64,000 nt of DNA from Rhabditoides inermis (lineage: Eukaryota; Nematoda; Chromadorea; Rhabditida; Rhabditidae): assembly GCA_963966185.1 (NCBI GenBank), contig CAWZYM010000068.1, forward strand, positions 1 to 64,000. Direction: 5' to 3'. Every line of letters begins with the position of its first letter. Position 1 is the first letter of the stretch. A program made the translations under genes and the position numbers. The notes beneath the pieces are model-generated. The model had not been told where the DNA came from and ran no database searches. It saw only the letters and a list, made by a program, of their open reading frames with translations. Shown piece after piece: positions 40,182 through 51,215 of the stretch.

Positions 40182-41947
40182 ATGTCGACTGACTATGAGA
40201 GTTGGTCCATACTCCTGACTCCAATCGAATACCCCGTCGATGAGGTGAGCAGGTGTATTTGTTTGTATTGTCTTTTAAAAATTGTTTTCAGGATGTTTGT
40301 CGACGTGAAATAACAGCTTGCTGTTTCATGGGCTCATTGGGCAGGGCTGTTTGGGATAAGACGTCAGAGGGGTACTCTCTGTCCCAAATACGTCAAGGTA
40401 TCTACATGGAATTGGAGAAGATTCTCAACATGGAGCCAGCTGACGGTATGTATTCGCGTTCGTGTTCTTTTCCAAACTTGAGATTTGAGGTGCCGACGCG
40501 GCGGAGTGGTGGAACAAGGTCGTGAAGAACTACCCGCGTGAGAGGGCGCGCCTGAACAAGATCAAGTTAAAGCGACGCCCAAGATCCGGCTCCTCGACTG
40601 CCGAGCTTTCTGCACTTCTCGCAGCTCCTGTTAAGAAGTGGCACCTCTATGATCACCTTCGTTTCTTGGACGTTGTTGATGGACGCGTGAGCGTTCGCGG
40701 GTGAGTTCGAAATATTACATTGTTTTATGGATCGATCATTTTAAGGCGCGATTCGGAAAAAGCACATCAAGGTAGGTGCTCGTCGCGAGCTGAACCAGCT
40801 GTGGCATCGTCGCGAAATGATCCAGCGAAAACATCTGCGAAGGAAAGTGAAGATTTTGGAGTCACAGGTACGAAGATTTCTTATAATGATTTTTATTGTA
40901 CTTTTCATTTTATGATTATAGACCTTCCTGGAGCCGACAAGAAGAACGTATCCAACAAGCCTGCCCTCGCCGATACCAACCACGGAGAACCAAAAGAGTT
41001 TCTGGATGAGCTAGGAGAAGATGAGAAGAAGAAGAAGAAGCCACTGCGTGCGACAAAAAAGAACATGGAGTCGCGAGGTGGGTGAATCATCTTTGACTCT
41101 ATATTGTGATTGGTTATATGCTGTGTTTGCAGAGCTCATGCTCCAACTCAAAGAGAACAGTGAGCTGATTGATGCGATAAAGCTGGGCGGAGGAGCCTCG
41201 AGGGAATGGATGGCTTTCTCTGAGAGCATTCAGGTGTTTTTCAATGAAGTTCCCGACACCGAAAAGGCAAAGTTCAAAGTAGCAATGATGGACTGCGCGA
41301 CAAGGTATGTCTAATAAATGAAGATGGCGTAGATTGTTTGTTTTTATTTTGTTACAGATTTGCTAGACAGTGTACTTCTGCAACGTGCAGCAGCAGCCGC
41401 CGTTCTCGTTCGAGGAGCCGTCGCCGTTCTCGTTCGAGGAGCCGTCGCCGTTCGCGCTCCAGGAGCCGGCGCCGTTCGCGCTCCAGGAGCCGGCGCCGTT
41501 CGCGCTCCAGGAGCCGTCGCCGTTCGCGCTCCAGGAGCCGTCGCCGTTCTCGTTCGAGGAGCCGTCGCCGTTCTCGTTCGAGGAGCGGGCGCAGTCGCCG
41601 TTCCCGGAGCAAGAGTCATCGTTCGCACCGCAATCGTCGCTCGCGCAGCACTCACTCTCCAATGCATGATGAGAGCGTCATGTACTCACCAACTGAGTCG
41701 GATTATCAAACATGTAGGTTTCTATGTTAACGTATAAAACTAAATAACGTATTTTATTTAAGGGCACCTTCAGCCCACGAACGAGTACATGATCGGAAAC
41801 CGCGAGCAAGTGATCACCGAGCAAGCGTTCGCACTCGGGGCAACCGGTGTCGCCCCAAACGTGGACAATCATCACATCCACAAGCCACCTCCTCCTCTCA
41901 TCTTTCCGGATGACGACCCCCTTGCCGAATTTTTCAAGTCAGGCTAG
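40182..41947 (+). CDS. Harbinger accessory protein: MADF-like domain plus SR-rich tail
   Basis: In PIF/Harbinger elements the second gene encodes a Myb/SANT or MADF protein that helps the transposase enter the nucleus and bind DNA. Exons start at 40182 (five bases after TTTCAG), 40292, 40490, 40746, about 40921, about 41133 and about 41359; the last runs about 41763-41947. The N-terminal 140 residues fit MADF: GYSLSQIRQGIYMELEKIL, then WWNKVVKNYPRERARLNKIK and KKWHLYDHLRFLDVV. A basic linker and helix (ELMLQLKENSELIDAI) follow. The tail has about eight RRSRSRSR units from 41397 to 41600. Exon 4 (40746) is open in two frames; the other reads a strongly helical basic peptide (RELNQLWHRREMIQRKHLRR) but runs into TAG in the next exon. 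An SR tail on this kind of protein is unusual. Confidence 0.8.
41397..41600 (+). repeat. SR-coding tandem repeat
   Basis: Twenty-four-base units coding RRSRSRSR, about eight in a row, with third-base shuffling between CGTTCTCGTTCGAGGAGC and CGTTCGCGCTCCAGGAGC forms. Confidence 0.85.
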
Positions 41948-42046
41948 TTGCTATTATTTCGTCTTTGTTATTGTTCCGCTATGGTTGTTCCGCTATGGTT
42001 GTTGTTGTTGTTTAAATCATCAGTTATTCTATATAAATACGTTTGT

Positions 42047-43950
42047 TTAAATTCTTTTATTAGTTTGCCATAAATACATTTTCAAGACATCTCGTAGGTG
42101 GGAACCGTCCCCGAGGAAAGAGGGTGGATGATATTGCGTAGGTACAATAGTGGGCCTCATGGCGGGATATGGTAATGCATAGTTGCAATGTAGAAGGTAG
42201 TTATGGAGAAGGCACGTGGTGATAACAACATCAACAGCCGTGTCATATGATAAATGTAACGGAGTAGAATAAATACGAAATCGCTTAACTAGAGACCCAA
42301 ATACATGCTCAACCTTATTACGTGCAGATGATATACTAATATTATAATTACGGTCAATGTCTGATAGAAACTCTCCGGGTACCGGTTTTTGGAAACGAGT
42401 AGAGAGAGCGAAAGCGCCATCTCCCAAGAAAAAAAATGGGGATGGATGAATGTGGCCAGGAAAGGGAGTGTCCGGCGGAAGCCCGAGAGTGTTATTAATG
42501 AGTTTTGTATGAAATGTGCTATTATGATAAACGTTACCATCCGACACTGACCCTTCCCGGCCTACATCGTAATACAATATACGGCCATCTCCGTCACAAA
42601 TGATAAATAAGATAATAGAGAAAAACTGCTTATAACAATAGAAAGTTGAACCAGATTTAGATGGTTTAACGATGCGCACCTGTTTGCCATCAGCTGATCC
42701 AAGAGCATTGGGAACTCCGTACAATTCGAAATACCTACTAGAAAGAGCAAGCCATTCATCACTGGCACTAGGCAAATAGACAAAGTCACGAAGAACGAGG
42801 CAAAGAGATTGGGAAGTGCAAGAGATAATGCTGGAGACGGTCGCTTGAGAAATTCCGAACTTGCGGCCCACGTCGCCTTGAGTAGAACCTGCAAAAGCAA
42901 TACAATTTTTTTTAACAACCCGAAAAAATACCTGTTCGGATGTAGTACATGTAAACCGCAAAGCGAGATTCCAAAGGGACGTTCATAGATGTTGATCGTG
43001 GTTCAGAGGCCACTGACTTGATGCGGCACAGTAGCCAATCAAATTCAGACACCGACAGACCAGTCTCGGCCTGAAAAAGAAACATTTAAAAAATGTAACA
43101 TGTTAAAAAAAACCTTCATCAAACGACCATCCTGACGCCACCTTGGAACACACGTGTGTAGAACTCGTTGCCGTACGGTCAACCTGTATCTCAGGGTACG
43201 TTGGCATTGTAAGAAATGAAGACGTTGAAGAATCCGTTGCCGCTCTTCTAGTAGAGACAGAAGCATGTGTTCACACGCGGCTCCTACAAGCATCAATGAA
43301 AAAAAATAATTAAATATTACACTTACCTTCTCGTCCTCCACGTCGGTGATGAACGAATGGTAGATGATCTAGAGCTTGATATAGTAGACGAAAATGTTCA
43401 CACGCGGCTCCTACAAGCATCAATGAAAAAAAATAATTAAATATTACACTTACCTTCTCGTCCTCCACGTCGGTGATGAACGAATGGTAGATGATCTAGA
43501 GCTTGATATAGTAGACGAAAATGTTCACACGCGGCTCCTACAAGCATCAATGAAAAAAAAATAATTAAATATTACACTTACCTTCTCGTCCTCCACGTCG
43601 GTGATGAACGAATGGTAGATGATCTAGAGCTTGATATAGTAGACGAAAATGTTCACGCGCGGCTCCTACAAGCATCAATGAAAAAAAATAATTAAATATT
43701 ACACTTACCTTCTCGTCCTCCACGTCGGTGATGAACGAATGGTAGATGATCTAGGGCTGGTCAGGAAACGGCACAGAACGACACGGAACTGGAACGATGC
43801 CTACAATCTCTAGTGAAGAATGCAAACCCAATAGAAAACCCACCTTGAACTTGTAGGCGGTTGAAATCGGTGAACGTCGTTGTTTCTTGAGTGGGGCTAG
43901 ATAGACCATGGTCCATACCGTAGAGTAGCTAACAAGCCATCTAAACAATT
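42047..43950 (-). CDS. PIF/Harbinger DDE transposase (HARBI1-like)
   Basis: Firm exons: 42888-42047, 43080-42932 and 43283-43114. Upstream come multiplied 84-bp exons (43410-43327, 43537-43454, 43665-43582) and an uncertain first exon near 43948-43860. The core has a helix-turn-helix (QGDVGRKFGISQATVSSI) and the three catalytic acids of the HARBI1 family: D in SADGKQVRI, D in LGDGAF and E in NKVEHVFGSL. The C-terminus is LRDVLKMYLWQTNKRI. The final 280 codons are open without breaks. The start is unresolved because the most upstream candidate exon does not join in the right phase. Confidence 0.85.
43327..43757 (-). repeat. Tandem exon duplication in the transposase
   Basis: Three full units and one partial unit of 127-128 bp, each made of an 84-bp exon plus a 43-44-bp intron. 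The exon is 28 codons and phase-neutral (start ACEHFRLLYQALDHLPF), so any number of copies keeps the frame. The next exon (43283-43114) starts with the same ACEH codons, showing that the array grew from its 5' end. Confidence 0.88.
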
Positions 43951-44233
43951 CATTTTAAAGTAAATTAAAAGTAAATTGATAACAGAAAAAATGTAACAAT
44001 AAAACAAATATGATTATTGATTTTCATCTGACGTAACAAAACATGAACAGTATCATAATGAGAGATCAGTCCGATCGTGGTGGGACCCATTGAGTGAATT
44101 CAAAATTATAGAAAATTACTTTTTTTTACAATTTTTTCTTGCATTTTTCGACATTTTTTTTGCATTTTTTCATCATTTTTTCACGTTTTTTCACATTTTA
44201 TTTTGTAGTTTTTCGAACTTAATAGCTGCTTAA

Positions 44234-44367
44234 GAGGCCAAGCAACATCATGTAATCCAATTTTCACAGGAATGATATTGGGAATTATGAAAAAAGAAGT
44301 TGATGAGAACAAAATATGTTGTGAATAGTATAGGATAACGTGAGATTCGTTTTGTTGTATCTTGTTA

Positions 44368-44407
<40 letters not shown>

Positions 44408-45526
44408 ACATTATTGTATTTCACGTGTTCTTAAAAACTGTATAAATTATTACAATCTTCTATGGAATTGTGAACCGCTAGCATAAAGAACTCAATGCCA
44501 GTCCCGTTTAACGCGGACCAATTGAGCAAGTACAAGTATTGTACTTACTCGACCATCGTACATCACATGTTTGCATCAATATTCGTTTACGATGCTGCTA
44601 CTGTTGTACACTATTTTTGTATCATATTTTATAATTGAGGAAATACGAATACACAAGAACTGTTTGTCTGTGGTCTTTGAGTGAAAGCAGGGTCATAGAC
44701 ATATGTAGCAAATTATCAATCACATGGTCTAATCACTTATCTCGAACTCTGACAACCGGTTATTTACCAGTGACGCATGTGGTACGGTATATCGGCTGAC
44801 CCCTGCCGGTGAGTGAAGGGGTTGCATAATTGGGTTGGGCTGACGGGTCAGTGATGGAATGCCACACAGACTGTGAAGAGAGTGTGGGATCGAGGAGATG
44901 CTATACTAGACGCCCCCGGCTATGATCGTATAAGCAAGCAACAGAGAGCACATAAAAGAATCAAGGCAAGACTGGTGACAAACGGCAAAATGTGGCGCCA
45001 GAGGCACCAGCGGGCATTACCTCTCTACATCATGTCTAATAGTCTGAGACCCTACAAAAGAATCATTTGAACTGCACATTACAATAATGAAAAAATAGAA
45101 ACATAAATCTAATAAAGGAAGTAATGTATGAATATCATGACCGGTGTGATCAATATGACGCAACTATCCAATAACACAGAATCGCAGATCTGGACTACGG
45201 ACACTATGGACAATGGAATTCGTGAACTACAGCTGCAAAGCTTCCCCAACCGAGAAAAAACAAATAACTACACAAAATAAGGAAAGCAGAAGACCCTCGA
45301 AATCCCAAAACGGTTCTAAAAATGTTCCGTCTGGCAATTACGTTGGGAATGAATAACTCACTCACTGTTCCTGCGCATCATACAGATCGATTTTCGAATT
45401 CAGATAGTCTGTCAATAACAACCCAACATACATTTTAGTATTAAATACATTTATTTATACAAGTACAATCAAATTTCGAGGCACTATTATACACGCATCT
45501 GACAATCATGGAGAAACATCGGGAAT
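44234..45526. other. Spacer with a CT microsatellite
   Basis: A CT run of about 35 bp lies at 44371-44405. A 65-codon open frame (44873-45070, plus) has no recognisable similarity and I do not call it. The thiolase poly(A) signal (AATAAA on the minus strand near 45450) falls at the right end. Confidence 0.45.
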
Positions 45527-47378
45527 CTAGGCGCAGTTCTCGAAGAGGATGGCGATTCCCTGTCCTCCTCCGATGCAAGCCGATCCGATGCCGTACTTGA
45601 GTCCGCGCCTCTGCAGCTCGTGCACCAGGTGGACGGAGATGCGGGCTCCGGAAGCTCCTAGCGGGTGGCCAAGAGCGATCGCTCCTCCGTTCATGTTGAG
45701 CTTCTCCATCGGGATGCCCAGGTCGCGCTGCACTGCCAGCGCCTGCGGGGCGAACGCCTCGTTCACCTCGAACATGTCTATCTGCTCCATCTTGAGGCCC
45801 GTCTTCTTGAGGACGGCGCGGATGGCGGGGGCGGGGCCGATTCCCATGATGGACGGGTCGCATCCCACGGCCGCGTAGCCCACGATGCGCGCCAGCGGCT
45901 TCAGTCCCTTCTTCGACGCAGCCTCCTCACCAGCAATCACCAGAGCAGCTGCGCCGTCGCTGATGCCCTGCAATCACGAGCATAGACATCACACAGCCAC
46001 ATGGTTCCACCGAGCACTCACCGAGGCGTTTCCAGCGTTGACGAGTCCGTCCTTCTGGAAGACGGGCTTGAGCTTGGCGAGGCTCTCGTTGGTGGTGGGG
46101 CGGGGGTGCTCGTCCACGTCGAACACCTCCTCGCCCTTCCTGCCCTTCAGAGTGATGGGGGTGATCTCGCTCTTGTAGATGCCGGCCGCGTTCGCCTCCT
46201 TCCACAGTGTCTGCGAGCGAAGGGCGAACTCGTCGGCGTCCGCGCGAGTCACCTCAACCAACCCCGTCAATCAGTCAATTCGACATGATAGGTGGATTAG
46301 CGTGTGCAGATTCCTCGCACCTTGTACTGAGCTCCGAGCTTCTCGGCAGTCTGACCCATGGCCATCTTGGGCAGCGGATCGGACAGCGACTCCCACAGCA
46401 TATCCTCGAACTAAAATGCCACATACACGACGAGTTCATGAAAGTAGTGGTCATTGCACGTACCTCGTACTTCTTTCCGAGGGCGGTGCCGAAGCGGATG
46501 TCGCGGACAGCGAACGGGGTCTGCGACATGTTCTCGGCTCCTCCGGCCAGAACGAGCGAAGACTCGCCAAGCTTGATCTGCTGAAACACCACAACAACAT
46601 ACACATGCTACACTTCGCAGTGACAAGAACTCATATGTATTGCTTGTTTCTATTGTCCAAAGTGTGTACGGACCTGAGCGGCGTTGCAAACAGCCTGGAA
46701 GCCGGATCCACACAGACGGTTCACAGTCAGAGCTCCCACCTACAAAACAATTGCATCAACACACGTGGCGAACACGACGTACCTCCTGGGGCACTCCGGA
46801 GCGGAGTCCGATGTGGCGAGTGAGGTAGATGCCATCCTTGGACGACTGAACCACGTTGCCTGTAACATCGCTCATCACACATCGCCTATCATACAGCGCC
46901 GTGTGCGATCCCTGTCCCGTTCCCCTATCTCCCATTCCATGCACCGGTTATCAGCCCTAGCCTAGTGCGTGGCCAATTCACTCTCAAAACAGCTTCTTCT
47001 TATCGCAAATCTGACAATACATGGGTCAAGGATGTACACTCTACTACGTTGTAACCCAGCAAGTGAATCGATGCACCACGTGGTTACTGGTAAACAACAT
47101 GTCACACGGAACATTGTTGAACGTACCGAATATGACGTGGTCAACATCTGCGGCCTTGGCCCCAGCGTGGGTGAGGGCAGCCTGAGAGGCGATCACTCCC
47201 AGATCGGTCGCCGTGTGCGCCTTCAGCTTTCCACCGAACGTACCGAACGCCGTGCGCTTCGCACCAACGATGAACACTCCTGCAACAACCCAATCAATCG
47301 ATGAATCAAGCAATACGGGATCATGATACCAAATAATAATAATAATAATAATAATAACCACTCACCGGACTTGGACAT
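45527..47378 (-). CDS. 3-ketoacyl-CoA thiolase (mitochondrial ACAA2 type)
   Basis: Last step of fatty-acid beta-oxidation: cleaves 3-ketoacyl-CoA with CoA to acetyl-CoA. Exons: 47378-47366, 47279-47127, 46859-46783, 46739-46674, 46580-46464, 46410-46321, 46252-46022, 45967-45527; 395 residues, standard size. The nucleophile Cys is in NRLCGSGFQA, the catalytic His in GHPLGASGAR and the second Cys in ACIGGGQG; NEAFAPQAL is also conserved. The first exon is only 13 bases (MSKSG), with no long transit peptide, as in ACAA2 where the N-terminus itself is the signal. Last gene of the possible operon. Confidence 0.95.
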
Positions 47379-47732
47379 TGATTGTTTTTGTTTGGGGACT
47401 TGACCGCTGTTTGGGAGGACAGGGGAGCGAATGGAAGGGGCGGGGCCTCGGGCTACAATGAGCGGCCGATAAGAGCGGGGTACAAAGTACGAAGACAGGC
47501 GGGAGAGTGAGAGGAAAGCGGAGACTACGCGCAAGCACGCATGCCGCGCGGCGTCCAACAAAGGAGATATAAAATAAATTATACCCACATTGATTTAATC
47601 ATTCAATCAGTAAAAGTAACGCTTTATAATACATACTCGCCAAAAAAATCAGATCAGTATACAAGAACAAGTGAACATCTAGAACATGAAGTCTATCGAG
47701 TGAGCAAAATTCAATGTCCAATGAATGTCTCA

Positions 47733-48720
47733 TCAGATTCTGAGCTTAGTCTTCTTGATAAAGTCGAAGAAACGACGGTAGTAGGCCTCCTGCAAACACG
47801 TCTCTCTCTCTCTCTCTCTCTTTCAATCTCTCTTTCTCTCCCCTCTCTCTCACCTCGCAGTCTGCGGCCTCGTAGCAGATCTGCTCTCCAGCGACGACAG
47901 TGTCCATGACAGCATGACACTTGCGTGCACCAAGTGCCTTTTCCTCTCGCATAGCCTGCATTCCAGCACACACCACCCGTTCCCGCTCGGCCACTCCCTT
48001 CTCCGAGTACCACTCCTGCAACTCACATCTCCCACTCCCCCTCTCCCTTCTCTCTCCCGCCCTCCCTCCGTTCTCTCTCTTTCTCTCTTCCTCCCTCCCT
48101 TCTCTTCTTCTTCTTCCTCACTCACCCTATGTGTCTTGGGGGTCGCGAAGCGCACAGTGAACTCCAGTTTGTCCTCCACTTCCATCTTCACATACACCCG
48201 CGACTTCTCCTGTGGAGTGTCCTCCTTCTCTGGGAACTCTTCCTTCACCTTCTCCATCAGCTTCTTCAACACGTGCTGATACTCGGCCTGAATGAATGGC
48301 AACTTGTCATCACATAATCTCTCTCCGTCTCCGAACTCACATACGTCTCGGACTGCGCGTATGTGTGGCATTCCAGTCCCCTCCATTCCAACATAGCCCT
48401 CTTCTTGAGCGCGTCCCTGTCAGACAGCCCGGCCTTGGTCAGTACGCCGTGTACTCCACACACGAATGCCACGCGCTCATTCGCCAGATCCGAGCGGGTA
48501 TACCACGACTGCAAAACAAGCGTCATTCGTATGCGAGCTGTCTTTCACACTCAATATTCCTTCACCCACAACCCACTACTTCTTCGGCTTGCACTGTCTG
48601 CCAGTTGCCAGTATATCCAGTAGACCCCTCTCTTTAACTCCTTCCCCTCACTTTCCCCTCACTCACCCTCCACTCCTCTATGCCCTTTGTGCTCGGTTGC
48701 CTCAGCTTTTCCATATCCAT
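47733..48720 (-). CDS. Hypothetical protein with two KIX-like repeats
   Basis: Exons: 48720-48667, 48508-48341, 48287-48126, 48015-47854, 47789-47733; 200 residues. The protein is an internal duplication. Repeat 1 (about 18-90) starts SWYTRSDLANERVAFVCGVH and repeat 2 (about 128-195) starts EWYSEKGVAERERVVCAGMQ; each continues through a Cys/His-containing helix to an aromatic-rich helix (EYQHVLKKLMEKV; AYYRRFFDFIKK). The W..S...R..VV....A.......EEY layout resembles the KIX domain of Mediator subunit MED15, a binding site for activation domains, but similarity is weak and I give this only as a possibility. The start is 98 bp below the stop of the SPK-like gene. Confidence 0.65.
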
Positions 48721-48817
48721 GTCATCCCATCCGCGATCCGAACATGACACGCCTGCTCAATCACGTGACGTGAGATATACTTATCAATATCATTCCATTT
48801 GATTATCGGACGCAGTA

Positions 48818-50472
48818 TCATGAATACGAGTGGATGGAAGTCAACAAACCGTTAACGTGGTTTGCGGATGTAGCAGAGACGGAGGCGAGAGAGCGATGAG
48901 AAGGAGTGGACGACCCCCTTCTCGCCACTCCACTCCTCACAGGGTGCACACTCGACAGCGACCTCTAAACACACAACCATCAACACGTTACCAGGTTCAA
49001 TCCAATTATTTATCCAGAATCGCATTTTCATGTACATATAGCATGAGAGGTGGTCGACTAGCGCTGGGAGAATAGATCAGTCCATAGTCGGCGGTCTTCG
49101 GTGATGATGCGTCGCCATACTTTCTTTGCATCGTTCTTCTTCGGAAGTTGCATAGCGTCCGTGAAGTCATCTTCCCACTATTTGTAAGGTCTGCCTGGTC
49201 GAGCAGCCTTCTTCGGCTTCCAGTTGACAGTTGCCTTCGCCCATCTGTAGCCGTCCGCATTGAAGAGACGTTCCGCGAACTTCCATTTCCTCTGCTTCAC
49301 TTCTTGCATGACATCTCTCAGGCGAGTCATCTGCCGAATGGTGCTGCTTCGGATCCGGTCTCGCAGGCTAATCCCTAGCATCAGGCGTTCCATTTTCCGT
49401 TGTGTTGTCTGTTGTCCGTAGTCGAAAGAGCTCGTCTTGGGTGAGACTCCAGCTCTCACATCCATAGGTCAGACAGGGCAGTACTCCGGCGCGGAAGACC
49501 TTCCGGCGTAGGAGCTCGTCGTAGAGTGAGGAAATGCTTGTGTCGTTGGAAGGCAGCCCATCCGCTCTGGATGCGGCGGGTGACTTCTTCCGTGTCGTCT
49601 TTCTCACAGCTCAGCAGCCTCCCCAGGTAGATGAACTCCCGTACGTACTCGATCCTCGAGTTGTCCAGGTAGATGTCCTTCTGGTGCGCGTTGGTCATTG
49701 CCATAGTCTCCTTCTGTTCACCTCCGGTCCGTACTTCTTGCTCTGCTCCGCCACTTCGTTCAGCATCTTCTCCGCCGCAGCTGGCAACTTGGCAAACAGA
49801 ACCACGTCGTCTGCGTTACCAGGTTACCACACTAGTATCCTACCTTGACAACAACCTCCCTATTCTTGGAAGTGGATGGGGGAGGAGTGGCATTGGAGTC
49901 GCTGCTGGGAGTAGAGTTCTCCTGCTCCTCCTGCTCCTCCTCCTCTTCCACCACCACCGCACGCGCTGGCGACTGACGCTTTGCTCTGCAAACCACATAA
50001 TTATCACGATCTTTCTCTTTACGAACAAGTACAGTTTTGAATAAGAGCGGAATCCGGTACCTGTTTGTAGGAGCAGGCGCGGGGGGTGGGGTGCGGTGGA
50101 CGTGGTCCGATTCCAGCACCACCCCGTCCTCGTCGTCCTCCGAGAAGGCGCTTCCGTCGGCCGCCCGCTTCTCGTATCCCACCACACTGCCCCCTCGCAC
50201 TCGCACCACGTAGCCCCACTTCCTCTCCAGCCTGCACAACAAACAGAAATCCGCTGAAGGCTCTCTCATGTACAATGCATCTCCTTCCCTCCCCTCACCT
50301 CGATTGCTCCACGCACGTCACAGGCCATTTGAATGCTTTCAGGGCGTACAGTACCCGAAACAAACAACTGGACAACAAAGAAAAACATTAGCAAATCCTA
50401 CCTCTTCTGCCGTCAAGCACGTGACAGTGTCCATAAGGTATTGTGGTCTGCGGAGGGAGCGCATCCTTAATA

Positions 50473-50531
<59 letters not shown>

Positions 50532-50900
50532 CTCTGTCTCTCCCTCTCCTTCAACTCACTTGGACTGGTAGCTCTCGACGGATCTGTCCTTGTGTCCCTG
50601 TGTATAGTACTTCTTCCATACCTGATTTCCACATGGATACTGGCCGCGTCCTTCTTTGTGTTCACTGAACACTACATACATCCATCCATCTATCTCTTTC
50701 ACTCTCTCTTAAGCCGCTTGCAAGATGGTCGGAATTTTTTTTCGTTGTTTTCCCATTAGTTTTTGGCTAAAAACATTTTTTTCGACCATCTTGCAAGCGG
50801 CTTTACTCTTTTCCTCTCACCTGATAAGATATCTGATCATATCCGCCTCATCGTTCACCGAGAATACACGTCTATTAGACATGCCCTTCAACATATTCAT
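48818..50900 (-). CDS. SPK-like domain protein, with 4-base frame slip
   Basis: Exons: 50900-50821, 50664-50560, 50447-50402, 50367-50299, 50231-50061, 49985-49844, 48964-48818; about 251 residues once the slip is ignored. The N-terminal 120 residues fit the nematode SPK domain (found in chromatin proteins): VNDEADMIRYLI, GNQVWKKYYTQGHKDRSVESY, LTAEELFRVLYALKAFKWPV and WGYVVRVRGGSVVGYEKR. The remainder is acidic and Ser/Pro-rich. In exon 50367-50299 an extra GTTT (TTGTTTGTTTCGG instead of TTGTTTCGG) breaks the frame between two well-matching halves. It could be an assembly error, a polymorphism or a real lesion. A truncated RTE retroelement sits in the last intron. Confidence 0.6.
48998..49813 (-). 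mobile_element. 5'-truncated RTE-like LINE fragment
   Basis: The minus strand encodes, in three shifted frames, the C-terminal part of a non-LTR reverse transcriptase: EFIYLGRLLSCEKDDTEEV, RIQSGWAAFQRHK, LPCLTYGCESWSLTQDEL, ISLRDRIRSSTIRQMTRLRD and DGYRWAKATVNWKPKKAARP. Frameshifts near 49607 and 49465 and a TAG near 49178 make it dead. A 12-bp duplication CGTTACCAGGTT flanks it (48986-48997 and 49814-49825), so the insertion boundaries are known. Confidence 0.85.
50473..50527. repeat. (CT)n microsatellite
   Basis: CT run filling the intron between SPK-gene exons 50664-50560 and 50447-50402. Confidence 0.9.
50712..50802. mobile_element. 91-bp MITE, TTA target duplication
   Basis: Inverted ends AGCCGCTTGCAAGATGGTCG (50712) and the exact complement ending at 50802 enclose an AT-rich 50-bp loop. 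TTA flanks both sides (50709-50711, 50803-50805), the PIF/Harbinger-type target. It lies in the first intron of the SPK-like gene. Confidence 0.85.
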
Positions 50901-51105
50901 AAACCAAAAAACTAGCAAAAAGCGAGATATTTGTGCAGGATATCATTACCAGTGAGCAAAACTCTTTTCACCAGAAGACAGCAGTCAACATTGAAACGTG
51001 TATTGAAATCGAGGTAATACAACATAATACTAAAGTCACTAAAGTGAAGAGGATAGATTAGTGATGATAGCGTAGGAACCGGTTTGATGAGTACATGCAC
51101 GTGGG

Positions 51106-51206
51106 TGTGGATGGATGATGGGTGGATGATGGGTGGATGATGGGTGGATGATGGATGGATGATGGGTGGATGATGGATGGATGATGGGTGGATGATGGGT
51201 GGATGG
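51106..51206. repeat. 12-bp minisatellite (GGATGATGGGTG)
   Basis: About eight units, abutting the RPA1 stop codon region. Confidence 0.85.
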
Positions 51207-51215
51207 GAGGAGACC

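Larger units (their letters stand above)
39746..44229. mobile_element. PIF/Harbinger transposon, two genes, 4.5 kb
   Basis: Inverted repeats of about 195 bp (39746-39942 and 44036-44229) begin AGC/GCAGCTATTAAGTTCGAA and are nearly identical. TTAA flanks both ends (39742-39745, 44230-44233). Inside are a plus-strand MADF/SR protein gene (40182-41947) and a convergent minus-strand DDE transposase (42047 to about 43950), the classic PIF/Harbinger pair. Both genes look mostly intact, so recent activity is plausible. Confidence 0.9.

Noticed and set aside
41344..41738. Alternative frames of the SR repeat (EEPSPFSFEEP on plus; GSWSANGAGSW on minus)
   Set aside because: The RS frame is the one that joins both neighbouring exons in phase.
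44873..45070. 65-codon plus-strand frame upstream of the thiolase poly(A) site
   Set aside because: No similarity, no acceptor or promoter cue; chance open frame.
46179..46823. 214-codon plus-strand frame opposite the thiolase
   Set aside because: Shadow of the GC-rich thiolase exons; the minus strand encodes the intact enzyme.
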